Positions 32,820-44,100 of a DNA stretch of 64,000 nucleotides are shown piece after piece; position 1 is the first letter of the stretch; the number at the start of each line of letters is the position of its first letter. Made by a program: the position numbers and the translations under genes. The DNA is from Prostheceraeus crozeri (taxonomy: Eukaryota; Platyhelminthes; Polycladida; Euryleptidae). The stretch covers positions 310,001 to 374,000 of the forward strand of contig CAJQUW010008605.1 of assembly GCA_907163375.1 (NCBI GenBank), in the 5' to 3' direction. Below the pieces are notes generated by a model, which was given only the letters and a program-made list of their open reading frames with translations, had not been told where the DNA came from and searched no databases.

Positions 32820-33190
32820 CCATTATCTAGTTTTATTTAGTTACATGTCTAGAACTGCGACGAAAGACTTCATGGTTTAATGAGCTCATATATTCATTAA
32901 AAGTCACTAACTTGGCTGATAGAATCACAATCGAAAATATCTTGCGTTGAAGATGGCGTCGGGTGCTGTTTATACCCGTAAAGTAGGACAACAGTTTATC
33001 AGTGGTCTGCATCATATCAATCAGACCTCCAAGACTTGTTCCTGATGCATAGTGAATATTAATCGAGCCCCAGAATGCAGTTTCGGTTTTATGTCCGCCA
33101 TTTTGATTTTCCGTAATTTTCTCGAAAATTATTCGAAATTTCTCGAAATTTTCAAAATGAAACCACCTCTCTTGGCATACCGTGACACGA
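32820..33190 (-). pseudogene. piggyBac-type transposase C-terminal scrap, inverted relative to 29.6-30.1 kb
   Basis: On minus, SINIHYASGTSLGGLIDMM is followed by QTTDKLLSYFTGIN, RRHLQRKIFSIVIL and FNEYMSSL. The pattern Y-x(n)-GG-x-D-x-M, then a basic RxLxxKIF helix, fits the third-Asp segment of piggyBac transposases, here as a degenerate GGLID. The outer part (33060-33180) matches 29610-29800 inverted. Together the two scraps bracket the piggyBac at 30.7-32.3 kb. Confidence 0.4.
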
Positions 33191-33220
33191 GCTCGGCCAG
33201 CCCTCGAAGCGAGGACAGTA

Positions 33221-33249
33221 GATGAAGAAGAAGCAGAAGAAGAAGAAGT
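33221..33249 (+). repeat. GAA-rich microsatellite
   Basis: An imperfect run of GAAGAA / AGAAGCAGAAGAAGAAGAAG units just outside the piggyBac scrap at 32820-33190. Confidence 0.8.
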
Positions 33250-34620
33250 TTAAATCTAAGTTGGGTCAAACCCAAGACTTTTGAGATAGATATAAATAGA
33301 GCAACAGATACTCTGCATTGTTGCTAAACACCACGTGAGAATTAGAGTGGGATAAATAGAGCTCGTCCACATGGAAAAGTAGCGTACTCCTGAATGTGCA
33401 TCCGAGTATGAAAAAGGAACATTTGTACGCTAATCGGAATATCTAAAATACTATTTTGTGGTTTTAGAACTGCTATTGAAAACCTAACATACTTTTTAAC
33501 AAAATCAAGAGCTTCTCGAATCCGTCCAAAATGGTCTTCATTCGATTATAACATCGATAGTAGTATCATATCTGTGTCGCTAGAGTTGAAACTTTACTTT
33601 TTAAAGACTTAGTTTACGCAATTTTACGCATAAAAAGTATAGCAGAAGCTGCAACAAAATGACCGCCTCTAAGTTATTAATAGATTTGTAATAATATTCT
33701 CATTGTATCTTATATCACAATAGTTCCAAACAAGCCGCAATAATTGTTCTATGTTTCAATTAGATCGATGCTGAATGTTCGATACAGCATGACCACTCAA
33801 AATAGATGCAATTTTTTGCGTCAAATGATTAAAGACACATATTATTTCATATTACGTTATATAAAAATTGTATCACTATTGATCAGATGGCCGCAAGACT
33901 CACCGTTCTCGATAACATTTTCAAAACGAATCCATTTTTTTCAGCCGGCGTTTTACTGACAGAGCCTATTGGAAAATGATCCCCTGACTTTCTTTGTGAT
34001 CTTTATTAACATTAAAAGGGACAAATGTCGTGCTTGCTATCTCTTTGCTTTGAGAAGGACTGTCCTTGATGACGGATTTTTATAAATTCGCATTATTTCA
34101 CATTGTGCGTAATTGAGCTATGGTACAATGTGGAAAAAAGAAGGCAACAATGTATCCCGAAATGATCCCGATATCTATGAACGTGAAAGACATTTTGAGA
34201 TCTCAATCAACTTATATCTACATAAGTAAAATCCAATGTTTTAGTGGCCATCGTGGAGTAAAATGATTTCTTTAAAATGATAAAATGACTTCTTTGGCTT
34301 AAAATTTGGCTTAGTGGTCCTTCTTCCGCGCAAAATCAAGAAATAAAAACTAACTAGATTTATAAGCAACACAAATTTTCGCACTGCGGCTTGATCACGG
34401 GCAATACAAATTATGTGTACATAAAGATTTGAAACTTGAATCATAACATAAGAAATACTTAGAAATATTATGAGATATCACTAAATATAGCATAGACCTA
34501 GTTTATGCTTATTTCAGAATGAGAAGTGAAACAAAAAAATATAACGAACATAGAGATAGGGATACACATAGAGAGATCAACATATTAGAAATATAGATAA
34601 AGAATGTACTAAATAGAAGA
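33250..34620. other. unassigned stretch
   Basis: No coding, RNA or transposon feature was recognised. The open frames are short (for example 33744-33959) and of low information content. Confidence 0.5.
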
Positions 34621-34631
34621 GAAAGCATGCA

Positions 34632-34988
34632 TCAAGTCAAGAATTCAGGGACCTGACAACCTTTGCATTCATTCATCAAGTAGTTTGGATTGGCCCTTTG
34701 AATGTAGATGCTCTCAATAGATTTTCTTTTTACACTGTTGTACTCTTTAGCTAATAGTCTCCACTCAAAACCACTAATGTTGTTATGATGTTCTTTCATG
34801 TGAATTCTTACATGTGATTGTTCTTGTTTGCTATGTTCTAAAATTATTTGTTGTATAGTCCTTCCTGTCTCACCAATGTAGATTTTCTTGCAGATGTTGC
34901 ACTCGATTTCATATACGACACCTTTTAATAAACATAGACCTTCTTTCTTTGCAGTTTGGCAGCTAACACAATTACTGGTACACGGCAC
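34632..34988 (-). pseudogene. Penelope-like GIY-YIG nuclease part
   Basis: The minus-strand frame begins with a Cys-rich linker (NCVSCQTAKKEG), then GVVYEIECNICKKIYIGETG with the GIY-YIG signature and internal CxxC, and RTIQQIILEHSK. It is followed by HMKEHHNNISGFEW and a C-terminal ANPNYLMNECKG. This is the C-terminal nuclease of a Penelope-like protein; the RT lies directly upstream on the same strand (35094-35747) with a change of frame between. It is one of the best preserved Penelope pieces in the window. Confidence 0.85.
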
Positions 34989-35093
34989 GGACGTTTCTCT
35001 TTGTCTGCTCTCAGTTTCCGTTGTAAAGGTTCATTAGTTACAAAAACAAAATTCATATAATCCTCCAGTCTCCATGTTCGTTTCTTAGTGTCA

Positions 35094-35892
35094 TCATTTT
35101 CCTTTTTCATATTCATTGACATACGGGACTTTCATAAAAATTCGATTATCTCTCTGTCGTTTATCTTTTCTTTCCTTAACTTCCTTTTCAATGAAAAACT
35201 TCCTCAAAAAGTCTTTTGGATAACCATTTCTTCTGAATCTATTCAAAAGAATATTCATTGAGATATCTAAATTAAGATCGTCTGATGATAATCCTATTGC
35301 TCGTAATTTTTCTGAATGTAATAGACCAATTTTTCTGGAAGTAGGAACAGCTGAATCAAATGGTAGACACGTATCACTATGAAGTGTTTTCACATACAAA
35401 TGATATGAAAATAAATTTTCTGAATTCACCTCTATCCATGTATCAAGGAAAGGCATTCCACCACAAACAGGTTCTTCTGAGGTAAATTTGATATTTGGAT
35501 GATACTGATTTGTCGGTTGTTCTATTTCTTTTATGTTGATATTCTTCTCAAAAATTATAGAAATGTCATCAATATAGCGTCTCCAATAAATAATTTCATG
35601 ACGACTGCGAAGGAACGATTTTTCTATGTTATCCGTGAATGCGATTGCAGCTGGTGGTTCACAATTGCTTCCCATAGCAATGCCAGTACTTTGTTTGTTG
35701 ACCTTTCCATTTATGAGATATGTATCTGATGTCAGTGCCATCCGCAATAGTGTGTTGAAATCTTCTCATCTTATATCTGTAAGGCCTGTCTTTTCACGGT
35801 GATCCATGAAAACTTTCGTCACAATTGAAATGGCTCTGTCGTAATCTGCTGTATCTTCTGTAGGTATCGAACCGTAGAGATTTGTGTCATCA
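35094..35892 (-). pseudogene. Penelope-like reverse transcriptase, central and C-terminal part
   Basis: On minus, NLYGSIPTEDTADYDRAIS (motif A side, 35892-35760) precedes GKVNKQSTGIAMGSNCEPPA. The catalytic YWRRYIDDISIIF motif C follows, then GGMPFLDTWIEV, LHSDTCLPFDSAVPTSRK and the thumb-region words RFRRNGYPKDFL. The YIDD box is the RT active site. The 217-residue frame 35747-35094 is open and continues toward the GIY-YIG part. The N-terminal third is missing here; it is found in opposite orientation next door. Confidence 0.85.
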
Positions 35893-35910
35893 AGCAGGCA
35901 AAAACGTTTA

Positions 35911-36268
35911 TTTTCAATCGACCAATCATTGACACTACTGAAGCACTTGGTCGGAAATTATCGATCTCAATTGCTAGTCTTCCAAATGATTTGATAAAGA
36001 AGCACGTCAATGGTCATCTGTCATCAACCACTGAATTTCTTGCATCCATAACAGACATTTAGATGGAAAATAAACGTTTTGTTTCGCTTGATGTTACAAA
36101 TCTCTACGATTCGATACCTATAGAAGATACAGCAGATTACGACGGAGTCATTTCAATTGTGATAAATGTTTTCATGGATCACCGGGAAGAGACAGGCCTT
36201 CCAGACATAAGAAGAGAAGATTTAATACGCTATTGATGATGCCACTTACATCAGATACATATCGGCCG
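35911..36268 (+). pseudogene. Penelope-like RT N-terminal/motif A part, inverted
   Basis: The plus strand has RPIIDTTEALGRKLSISIAS, HLSSTTEFLASIT and RFVSLDVTNLYDSIPIEDTA. The last overlaps in content with the minus-strand copy at 35760-35892, so 36090-36268 and 35705-35892 are inverted repeats of about 180 bp around a 200-bp centre. The RT is thus split head-to-head, a pattern also seen in the other Penelope units in this window. Confidence 0.8.
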
Positions 36269-36269
36269 T

Positions 36270-36630
36270 GAAATGGCAAAACAACGTATTTTGAAATACG
36301 CTGTTTGCCTTAACATGGTCATACGGGTAATTCAGTATGTGTATTTTCGTCTAAGATTAGTCAGCTACGAGCGTATTTTAAACAAGAAAAATCATGCTTC
36401 TTTTTGATAAAACAATTAGGAATTGTAAGCTACACGTCAATAGAACTACCTCATCGAGGTCCGAAGAAATATCTTTTCTAATGAAACTATAAAACAACGT
36501 ACTTCAAAATACGTTTCATCTGATTGGTACGTTACAAAATACGTTACAGTTTCTGTGATACTTAGTTGACTTCTGCAAAGGCAGAACAATCACTTTGGCT
36601 TTTGTATTGATGTAACTTATATTAAAGTAT
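36270..36630. repeat. AACAACGTATTTTGAAATACG palindromic words
   Basis: Words around the palindrome CGTATTTTGAAATACG recur near 36289, 36498 and 36530 (CGTACTTCAAAATACG; TACGTTACAAAATACG). They adjoin the inverted Penelope part and may be its terminal region. No gene was seen. Confidence 0.4.
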
Positions 36631-36634
36631 AGGC

Positions 36635-36940
36635 CTAGTGCATAAAGGTTGTATAATTAATATGATACCGCAGAGTTGACGGAGATTGTCTAAAGGATAC
36701 CTTGAAGACAGAGTCACAATACACACATTTCACTGACTTTTGATCACAAGGGCACTGTCGAAAATGATCCCATATGCTTGAACGTTTTTTGTTATTGGTA
36801 ACCATTTTGCTTCTTCGATGTCGCTGTCGTTGTCCATCACTAGAGTCACGCTCCCATTTGATGATTAGGGATCTGCTATAAATATGATGCGGTTTTGCAT
36901 TGCATGCCAACGGTGGGAGCAGGAGTGGGGGACTGTCCAA
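36635..36940 (-). pseudogene. BED-type zinc finger fragment of a transposase
   Basis: The minus frame has SSIWDHFRQCPCDQKSVKCV, YCDSVFKVSFRQSPSTLRYH and IN. Aromatic-x-x-F, CxxC and a final H-type ligand arrangement fit the BED zinc finger at the N-terminus of hAT transposases. No catalytic domain follows downstream on the same strand. The hAT transposase at 38.9-41.2 kb is on the same strand but lies upstream of it, so this is a separate scrap. Confidence 0.6.
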
Positions 36941-37426
36941 TCAGGGCTGTCGCACCCGAAACCGCCTATATGGAATATCAGTGCAGTCTAATATGCTACC
37001 AGAAGACTAAAAATGAAGCATAGTGACTGAATCAAGTGAGTCATTTATTTCCACACCTTTTTGTTCCGCACCGGAGAATTCGAATCTTCACACGACACGC
37101 ACTAATAGAATAATCGATTGATTAACTTAATATAAAATTCATTCATTAAGATTTGAGAGCATCCACATGGCAAGAATGTGACCTGAAGTCCGGTGTTGTG
37201 AACAAGAAGTGTCCAGACCCATCAAGGGAATCATCAAGCATGCGATGTGTGAGAAGGGTCAAACAAGCGAGAACGCCAATGTGCCACGAGAAGCGGAGGG
37301 TTTAATGGAGAGAACAGATGACACAGAGCGAAGTGAAGGAGCGGAAAATATCAATCAACGGAACATCTCAAACTGGTCCAGCGGAGAATTCGACGGTAAA
37401 TTCACGCAGCAGGCAATCAGTGTGTG

Positions 37427-37570
37427 AACCACAGAATTAGATTCATCTGCGCCCGCTTCGGTTTCTTAGAAAGGAAGAGTTATATGCAACCTTAATATCG
37501 AAATGGCACATCACAGAATTAGACAACTTGCTTCTTCTTGAATGGACAATTCGTGTATCGCCTCAGAAAT
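37427..37570 (+). mobile_element. single end of a CACAGAATTAGA-type hAT element
   Basis: CCACAGAATTAGATTCATCT onward matches, inverted, the right end of the 606-bp element at 42841-43446 for about 140 bp. No right end or flanking duplication was found, so this is a truncated copy. Confidence 0.6.
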
Positions 37571-38226
37571 TTGAAATTGAAGCGGGTGAGGATGTTCCGT
37601 GATGCCTTCTTAATATAATGCAGCATGACATTTTGTATATATAGATCACTTTATTCTTGTATATGTTTTTTAAAGTTACAAATGAGAGTTTCAATAGAAA
37701 GCAAGCTTCTCATCTGATAACCCTGTTTTCTCTCATCTCACGCGCAACAGTTGACATGCATCATAGAGCGCCAATAGCATTTCGATGCACTTTTGACTAG
37801 TGACACGAATTTTGCGTGCTAATGACAGCTGACAAATTTAACACTTTCATGTTTTAAGATGTCGTAGGAGACCTATTTGATTCTACTTTAAATTTTAATT
37901 GTCGGCATCAATATCAGGTGTCTCACTTGGTCATGGAGTGAATTTACTTGTTTTTTTCGAGCCGTAATGAGTTGATTCAATAATGTAGTAAGAGTTTGGA
38001 GATCAGTTCGCAATTTAAATCGACGACCCAACAGATACTTCACCAAAAGTGCAATAGGCCTATATCTAAGGCTTTCTGATCACCAATGGAGTAATTACTG
38101 TGACAGGAGTCTCATTTATTGTGACCAAAGGCAATTAGAACTTCTTTATAACTTTGAATCTCGGTTGATGAACCACCAATACCTGCAACAGAACTATCAG
38201 TCATTAAGCTAGTCTTCGCTTTAGGA
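37571..38226. other. unassigned stretch
   Basis: No gene or repeat end was recognised between the single hAT end and the CAGGGATGCGGAGT terminus at 38227. Confidence 0.4.
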
Positions 38227-38949
38227 CAGGGATGCGGAGTCAGAGTCCCGGAGTACTATCATTCATGCCGGAGTCGGAGTTCCCGCCTGTAACTAGACCC
38301 GAAATATAATACAAGCAAATTATTTATCCTCGTGCATAGCTGTCACTGTCTTGATGTCAACTTTCTCCGTCAAACAAAAGTGCAGAAACAGCAGTGCATG
38401 CAGAGCTTGTCATATAGTTGAGGGAATGAACCGTGATAATGAAAAAAGATTGTCACTTCACTCGGTGATTTAGCAGAGAAGACGAGCCTTCCTACCCTCG
38501 ATCACACGCACCAAATGTCACATCGCAGACAAAAGTAAAATATCAACTTGTTTGAGAACATCACCTCCTGACCTAGTATCAATCGTGTGTGATGGCTCCT
38601 TCACAGCGCATACTAAAATCGAAAGTGCACTCATTTTTTTGGAGGATGATGGGGAATTTTCCTGCCTGGTAGAGACTGGAGAAACCGTGTTAAGCACACA
38701 CCAACAAATGGTAAAAGTTGGTGACATTCATTAAAAAAAGATTCACTTCACAAATCATAATTGCACGCTTTCTTTACCAAGCTTTAGCATCTCTTTTTTG
38801 CAAAATTTAGCACAGTATTTTGCTACCATAATTTATATCTTTTTACAAACTTCGAAGTACTACAGAACTAAAACATGATAGAAAACTACAAAAACAATCA
38901 TGAATCGATACAAAGTTATTGGCATGAAGTATAGTATGCGAATATGTTC

Positions 38950-41240
38950 ACTGTCTCGCAGGATGGGTTGATGTGGTTTGATAAGCCTGTTTATGTCCGG
39001 TATCGGCTTTGTTAAAGAGTCTCAAGTCTCCGCGTTTCTCAACGTTTAGCATATTTCACTGTTTATTCAAAAGATAAGTCAATGGAGAAAATCCGTTCTC
39101 AACCAAGTACAGAAATGTAGGGCGATGATGTAGGAAAATATCCATATTCTTGCTTCTTTCAATAATATCGAATATAGATCGGTTAATCTGCACCAAATAT
39201 TCTCGTAATTATCGGCTTTGAATTAACCTTTGGCCTCGATGTCATTTTTCAAATCGATGATATGTTCTTGGAGATGAATATCGAAAGTAGCGGGGTCAGC
39301 ATCGAATGGTTGGAGTATTCTCTGCGGAACATCTTACGAGACATGCTCTTGCGGAACATCTCGTATTGCAACAGATCCTCGTATCGCTCTTTCAAATAAT
39401 CAATCAACTTTCGTAGGTGGAAGGAATAACGAGAACACTTCTGCCGCCGAGATCGTGTTTCCGCTCAGGTTTATGGAATGGTGATACTGTTCCCTTGCCA
39501 ATTTTTACTCATAAAGAATGAGCTTTTCAATAAAACTCACGACAGCATTTCTGTATCTAATGTGAGTGGACATAGATACCTGCAACTCTTTATTGACCTA
39601 ATTCATAAAGTGAAAGATGTCTGCCAAGTATGCAATATCATTTCTCATATTATCAGCGGAGTTGGCTAATGATGGATCAGATGTTTGTCTCAGGAATACA
39701 CTAACAGAGTCCAATATTTAATAAAATCTTGTCAGACATTGACCCCTAGAGAGCTATCTTGCTTCAGTATGAAGAAGGAGACGTTCATCATTTTCCTGAC
39801 ACAGTTTGGGAAATGCGTATTCAGAGCATGTGCTTTGATTTTATTCACGATAACAATTTAAGATAACAATTTTCAGTGTGTAATGGAGTTCTGGGCTTAA
39901 TTCCTTGGCAACCAAGTGCTGTCTGTATATAACAGGGATGCGGAGTCCTATCACTCCGACTCCGACTCCGGGGGTTGATAGGACTCCGGCTTTCGATAGG
40001 AATCCGACTCCGGGTGGCAAGCATATAGCCTAGTTTTTTGAAAAAACGTTTTTACCTACATCATATCATAGGCTTACCTGAACCTATCTTTAGTGATTAT
40101 TGCTTTATCAATTATCAATCATTTTCGATGAAAGTTTGTCAAATGTCGCTTTCAGTTTGATGCATACGACTCGGCTCCTCCCATCTTGTTGATGTGTTTT
40201 TCACACGGCTTTTCTCCAGTCTCTACCAGGCAGGAAAATCCCCATCCTTCTCCAAAAATATGAGTACACTTTCGATTTTAATATGCCCTTTAGAGGAGAA
40301 ATCACACACGATTAACGTGAGGGTGAGAGGTGATGTTCTCAAACAAACTAGTATTTCATTTTTGTCTCTGATGTTACCTTTGGTGCGTTTGTGTGATCGA
40401 GGGTAGGAAGGCTTGTCTTCTCTATTAAATCACCGAGTGAAACGACAATCCTCTTTTCACTGCCACGGTTCATTCCCTCAACTATAACAAGCTTGCAGAT
40501 TATATATTGCAAACTATAGACAATGCATGCAGCATTGTCTCTGCACTTTTGTTTGACGGAGAAAGTTGACATCAAGACAGTGACAGCTTTGTACGAGGAT
40601 AGATAATTTGTTTGTATTTTATTTCGGGTCTAGTTACAAGCCGGAGTCCGGCGTCATATCATTTGATAGGACTACGACTCCAGCAAAAATGAAAGGACTC
40701 CGGGACTCCGACTCCGCATCCCTGGTATATAACGCAATGAATAGTTATGACGTCTGGTATTTCCCTTTTCAAAAAGGCGATGAGCCCTTGGTGTTTATTG
40801 CAAGGGCACCATCCGTAGCACATCGAATAATGTTTCTTTATTAATTTGTTTTGATGCATTGGAAACCGTACTGCCTTTTGTGTCGGTTGGAAGTTTCAGA
40901 GCAAGGAGCATTCCTCCTGAATTTCTGATTTGAAGACAAATCGAAAAAAGCCAAGAAGTAAAGATTCATTATCTCGTAAGGTTGATTCGTCGATTTGCAA
41001 TGAATGTTTTGTCTTCGCTAGAATTGTAGCCAGCTGATTTTCAACATCATTTATGCCGAAAATATAATATATCTTTCTCCCAAAATATTTCCAAAAATTC
41101 TGAAATATTTTAGAATATTTATCTTTACCCTTTGAGAAAAAATTTCCACTTAGTACATGTATAGTTGTTTCATCCATAAATACGGCATTTTTCCGCATCT
41201 CTCCTCTATGAATTTTAGTTCGAGCATGTGGTGAGCTCAC
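38950..41240 (-). pseudogene. hAT transposase relic of the ZBED5/SCAND3 type
   Basis: Read on minus from 41240: MRKNAVFMDETT, then SLQIDESTLRDNESLLLGFF (residues about 81-100; first catalytic Asp in QIDEST), RFVFKSEIQEE and LKLPTDTKG. The HCVIY word is cut by the nested insertion at 40732/39925. Beyond it: VNKIKAHALNTHFPKLCQEN, LLLHTEAR then a stop in place of the usual Trp, LSRGQCLTRFY, NDIAYLADIFHFMN with a stop soon after, and C-terminal FLYLVENGFSPLTYLL and VEKRGDLRL near 39150-38990, the hAT dimerisation segment. The family match is strong over the whole length. Many stops make it long dead. Confidence 0.85.
39925..40732. mobile_element. 792-bp hAT-type non-autonomous element nested in the hAT transposase
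   Basis: The 8-bp duplication GTATATAA at 39925-39932 and 40725-40732 flanks 792 bp that start CAGGGATGCGGAGTCC and end GACTCCGCATCCCTG. Repeated CGGAGTC/GACTCCG words fill both termini. The right ~530 bp matches, inverted, 38227-38735 at the 3' end of the surrounding hAT, so it appears to be a deletion derivative of the same family. No intact transposase is encoded. Confidence 0.92.
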
Positions 41241-42290
41241 AAAATGAGTTAAAGTTTATTCAATTTCTAGCTGTTGTTAGGCAATTTTTTATAATGCACT
41301 GTATGTCAAATGAAGAGGAAAAATATTTGGAATCAGAAAACATCACTTTTGTGATTCTTCATATTTACGGTGAAAAAGTTTGAGTGCACCCTCTTAGTAA
41401 TCCTTTACTCGATGGTCATTACGTTTTAGATCAATAATGTGTATGCTTATGCAAAGTTATTCAGAAGGACAGATTATCTCACAATTATTTCTTCTTCAAT
41501 ACGTTAACAATAAGGAAAATAAATTGAACGTCTTGTTCACTACTCGCATGAGACTTAAAAGTGAATCTTCATTTAGGTCCTTAATGTTTAATTTTGAGTA
41601 TTTTTTAAAATGTCAGTTTTTGCCATCGCCCGCCAACTAAGCATCGCTCCCTTTATCGCCCCGTAAAGTATTTTCGCCCATCAGAATCATTTCGTCGCAC
41701 ACCTTGAGAATCACTGGTCTAGATATTCCTTTATTATAGCGCAGATTATTTCGGCAATTGTCATTCATATCTTGATATCCAAATCACTTTCTGCTATGCT
41801 TTTGATTTAGCTATTTTTCTGGCTGCAATTTTTCAACTGTACAAATCAAGAAAAGCAATTGTACATTTGAATTTAGAGCTACACAAATTATGTCCAGTTG
41901 CAGATAAAAAAAGCCCTGAGATGTTGGATTAAATTGATGCTGGTGCTTAGGACAAACGCCTTTAAAGGACTTCATATATTGTAGCTAATTTTCAGGTATG
42001 TTCAATGACTTTCCTCAGCCTAGAAAACATTGTCTCGTTTTATACACTTATCAAAAAAGATCGAAAAAGTGGAAATATGCCGTTTGATCCATTTTTGCGA
42101 AGTAATCATTAAAAGACTTATTTTGTTCAGAAAGTGGGAGAAAAATCCGGATTTACCCAAGTACACTATCCAAAAATGCAACAAATTAGGAGATTAATAC
42201 TGTGTTGACTTAAGCAATAAAAATCATATTGTGCGTTGTAGATACTTAAATGTAATAATTACAGGTATGTGACAACTAAATGATAATGTA
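41241..42290. other. unassigned stretch upstream of the hAT relic
   Basis: This is where the hAT 5' part would be expected, but no BED finger or terminal repeat was recognised. The short frame at 41437-41640 has no motif. Confidence 0.4.
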
Positions 42291-42293
42291 GAA

Positions 42294-42518
42294 ATGTTTC
42301 CAACAGGTGCAAAACAGCGGCAGAATTGCAGAGGGTTAACGCGAGTTACCAATAAGCAGGCGATAACTCCTGTTGACAGCAATCCTATAAAGGTAGAATT
42401 GTTTTATCTTGAAGCGTTAAAGGACTGCATTACAGTGCTACATTCTGAAAATCAAGAGGAATTTGAATCAATAGCAATATTGAACTGTAGGAACGGCAAA
42501 TCTCTGCATTCTCGATAA
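42294..42518 (+). CDS. unrecognised small open frame
   Basis: A 74-residue frame (PIKVELFYLEALKDCITVLH then SENQEEFESIAILNC) with plausible protein composition and a helical centre, preceded by TTTCCAACAG, which could act as a splice acceptor. No family was recognised. It is outside the duplicated block, so it cannot be compared with a second copy. Confidence 0.2.
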   Translation: MFPTGAKQRQNCRGLTRVTNKQAITPVDSNPIKVELFYLEALKDCITVLHSENQEEFESIAILNCRNGKSLHSR

Positions 42519-42832
42519 TGTTGTATAAAACAACAATAAGATATTGTGAATCATTTTGAGCGTGACTTGTGTCCTGCATGTCAAAAACAAGTCAATTTTC
42601 AAGAATAAGACTTTAGAAGAAAAGATTTGATATGTACACTTGCATGTTGACTTGGAGTAAGTCAAACCTTATGAAATAAAGAACAATGGTAAACATGTCT
42701 CAGATAACTTTGATTATATCCTTTCATGGTCATCATCATAATTTCAATGACGATTGTTATTCTATTTCACACCTCAATAATGATTTTTTTTGAAATTTTT
42801 TTTATTGAAGCGCTTTATGCGTAAAGACAGCT

Positions 42833-43454
42833 GTTTTAATCACAGAATTAAATATCTTGTTTATCTGCTTCGGTTTGCTAGAAGTGTGATTAATACCAAA
42901 TTGATGGCACATAGAGGAACCTTTTAAGTGGGCAAAAAAGGAATTCCTGATGCCTTTCAGAGATAGGAAAAAAGTCGTGCGTCGCTTGCGGATTAATGTG
43001 AGTTACAGCAAAGTGCTTCGATTGCCAAAATTCCTTCAGATTCGAAGAATTCAGATCACTGCGCACAAGTGCTCTCCATAATGTTGGCCCTTCCCGATCA
43101 TTATTAAAAAAAGTAGCAGGCGTAGGAATATTACTTCAGTTGATGATTTCACCATCATCTCGGCATTGCTCACTGTATAGTGCATACATTGAATCGATGC
43201 CAGGCATCGATGTGTGTTTTGGTGTGTGCGAAGTGATATCACAGCACGCACGCATCTCTCACTGGCTCTGGTGTCCTCTGCTGATAGCTTATTGTTTGCC
43301 ATTTCCAATAGCAAGTGATACACGAATTATCCATTTGAGAAGGAGCAAGTTGTCTAATTCTGTGATATGCCATTTCGATATTAAGGTTACATACAATTTT
43401 TCCTTTCTAGGAAACCGAAGCGCGCGCAGATCAATCTAATTCTGTGGTTTTAAT
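42833..43454. mobile_element. 606-bp hAT-type element with GTTTTAAT duplication
   Basis: GTTTTAAT at 42833-42840 and 43447-43454 is an exact 8-bp duplication around an element that starts CACAGAATTA (42841) and ends TCTAATTCTGTG (43446). The inverted ends include GCTTCGGTTTCCTAGAA-like words about 35 bp in. Its interior resembles 9595-9780 and 49005-49190 in the duplicated blocks, and its right end matches the single end at 37427. It is non-autonomous: no transposase frame. Confidence 0.9.
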
Positions 43455-43988
43455 ACTTCCGTAGTCTGTCTTTTATCACAAGACGGATAATGACGAGTAA
43501 TTTTAGACAAGATATTCAATACTGCACTTGAAAAATTGAAAATTTATCTTTTTGGGATTATCGTTCATGCATTATATTGTTCAAACCAATGCTAAGACAA
43601 ACATGAAAGTTTTTCAAATTTCAAAAGTTCATACATTGTAGTAATTGGCGTAAATCATTTAGAAATTGTCAAATGTTTGTAATTATCAAAATCATATGTC
43701 CTTCATGTTAAAAACTGCATTGTATACATTTTAATAGGAAAAGCCTGAAAGCATTATGTCTTTTATTAGATTTAATTGTATCAGACTTGTGAGAGCGTTG
43801 GTGGTATGACAATATCGGGAAAGAATAAGGAGACTATGGCTATCATTTGCTTACAGTGGGGTAACATGACTGAGCAGAGCTGGGCGTCAATCCAATCAAA
43901 AATTCAAAGTTTCTATTCGCGATTTTCGTCTGCTTGATGAATTTTCTTGAATATCAATAATAAATACTGAACATACGACGCGTGTATC
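43455..43988. other. unassigned stretch
   Basis: AT-rich, with no recognised gene or repeat end. Confidence 0.4.
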
Positions 43989-44100
43989 AGGGTTGGAACC
44001 GGAACCGACTGACCGGCCCGGTCGACCGGTTGGATTGTGTCGATGTAAGTCGATCGGAAGACCGGCCCTGTTCGAAAACCGGTCTGTCAATCAATTGGCA
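43989..44100 (+). repeat. CCGG-rich transposon-end-like segment
   Basis: CAGGGTTGGAACCGGAACCG at 43989 is followed by repeated GACCGG/CCGGTC words (for example ACCGGCCCGGTCGACCGGTT). CAGGG starts and GC-rich iterated words are typical of hAT termini. No opposite end is seen before the duplicated block starts at 44353. It stands out strongly against the AT-rich surroundings. Confidence 0.4.

Larger units (their letters stand above)
38227..41240 (-). mobile_element. hAT element (ZBED5/SCAND3-like), 3' end kept, 5' end not found
   Basis: CAGGGATGCGGAGT at 38227 is a typical hAT terminus (CAGGG start). About 510 bp inward of it matches, inverted, 40195-40724 of a nested short element. Between about 38950 and 41240 on the minus strand lies a hAT transposase relic, interrupted at 39925-40732 by that short element. 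The 5' terminus, expected beyond 41240, was not seen. Confidence 0.75.

Noticed and set aside
36635-41240. BED finger at 36.6-36.9 kb as the N-terminus of the hAT transposase at 38.9-41.2 kb
   Set aside because: Both are on the minus strand, but the finger lies downstream of the catalytic part. It would need to be above 41240.
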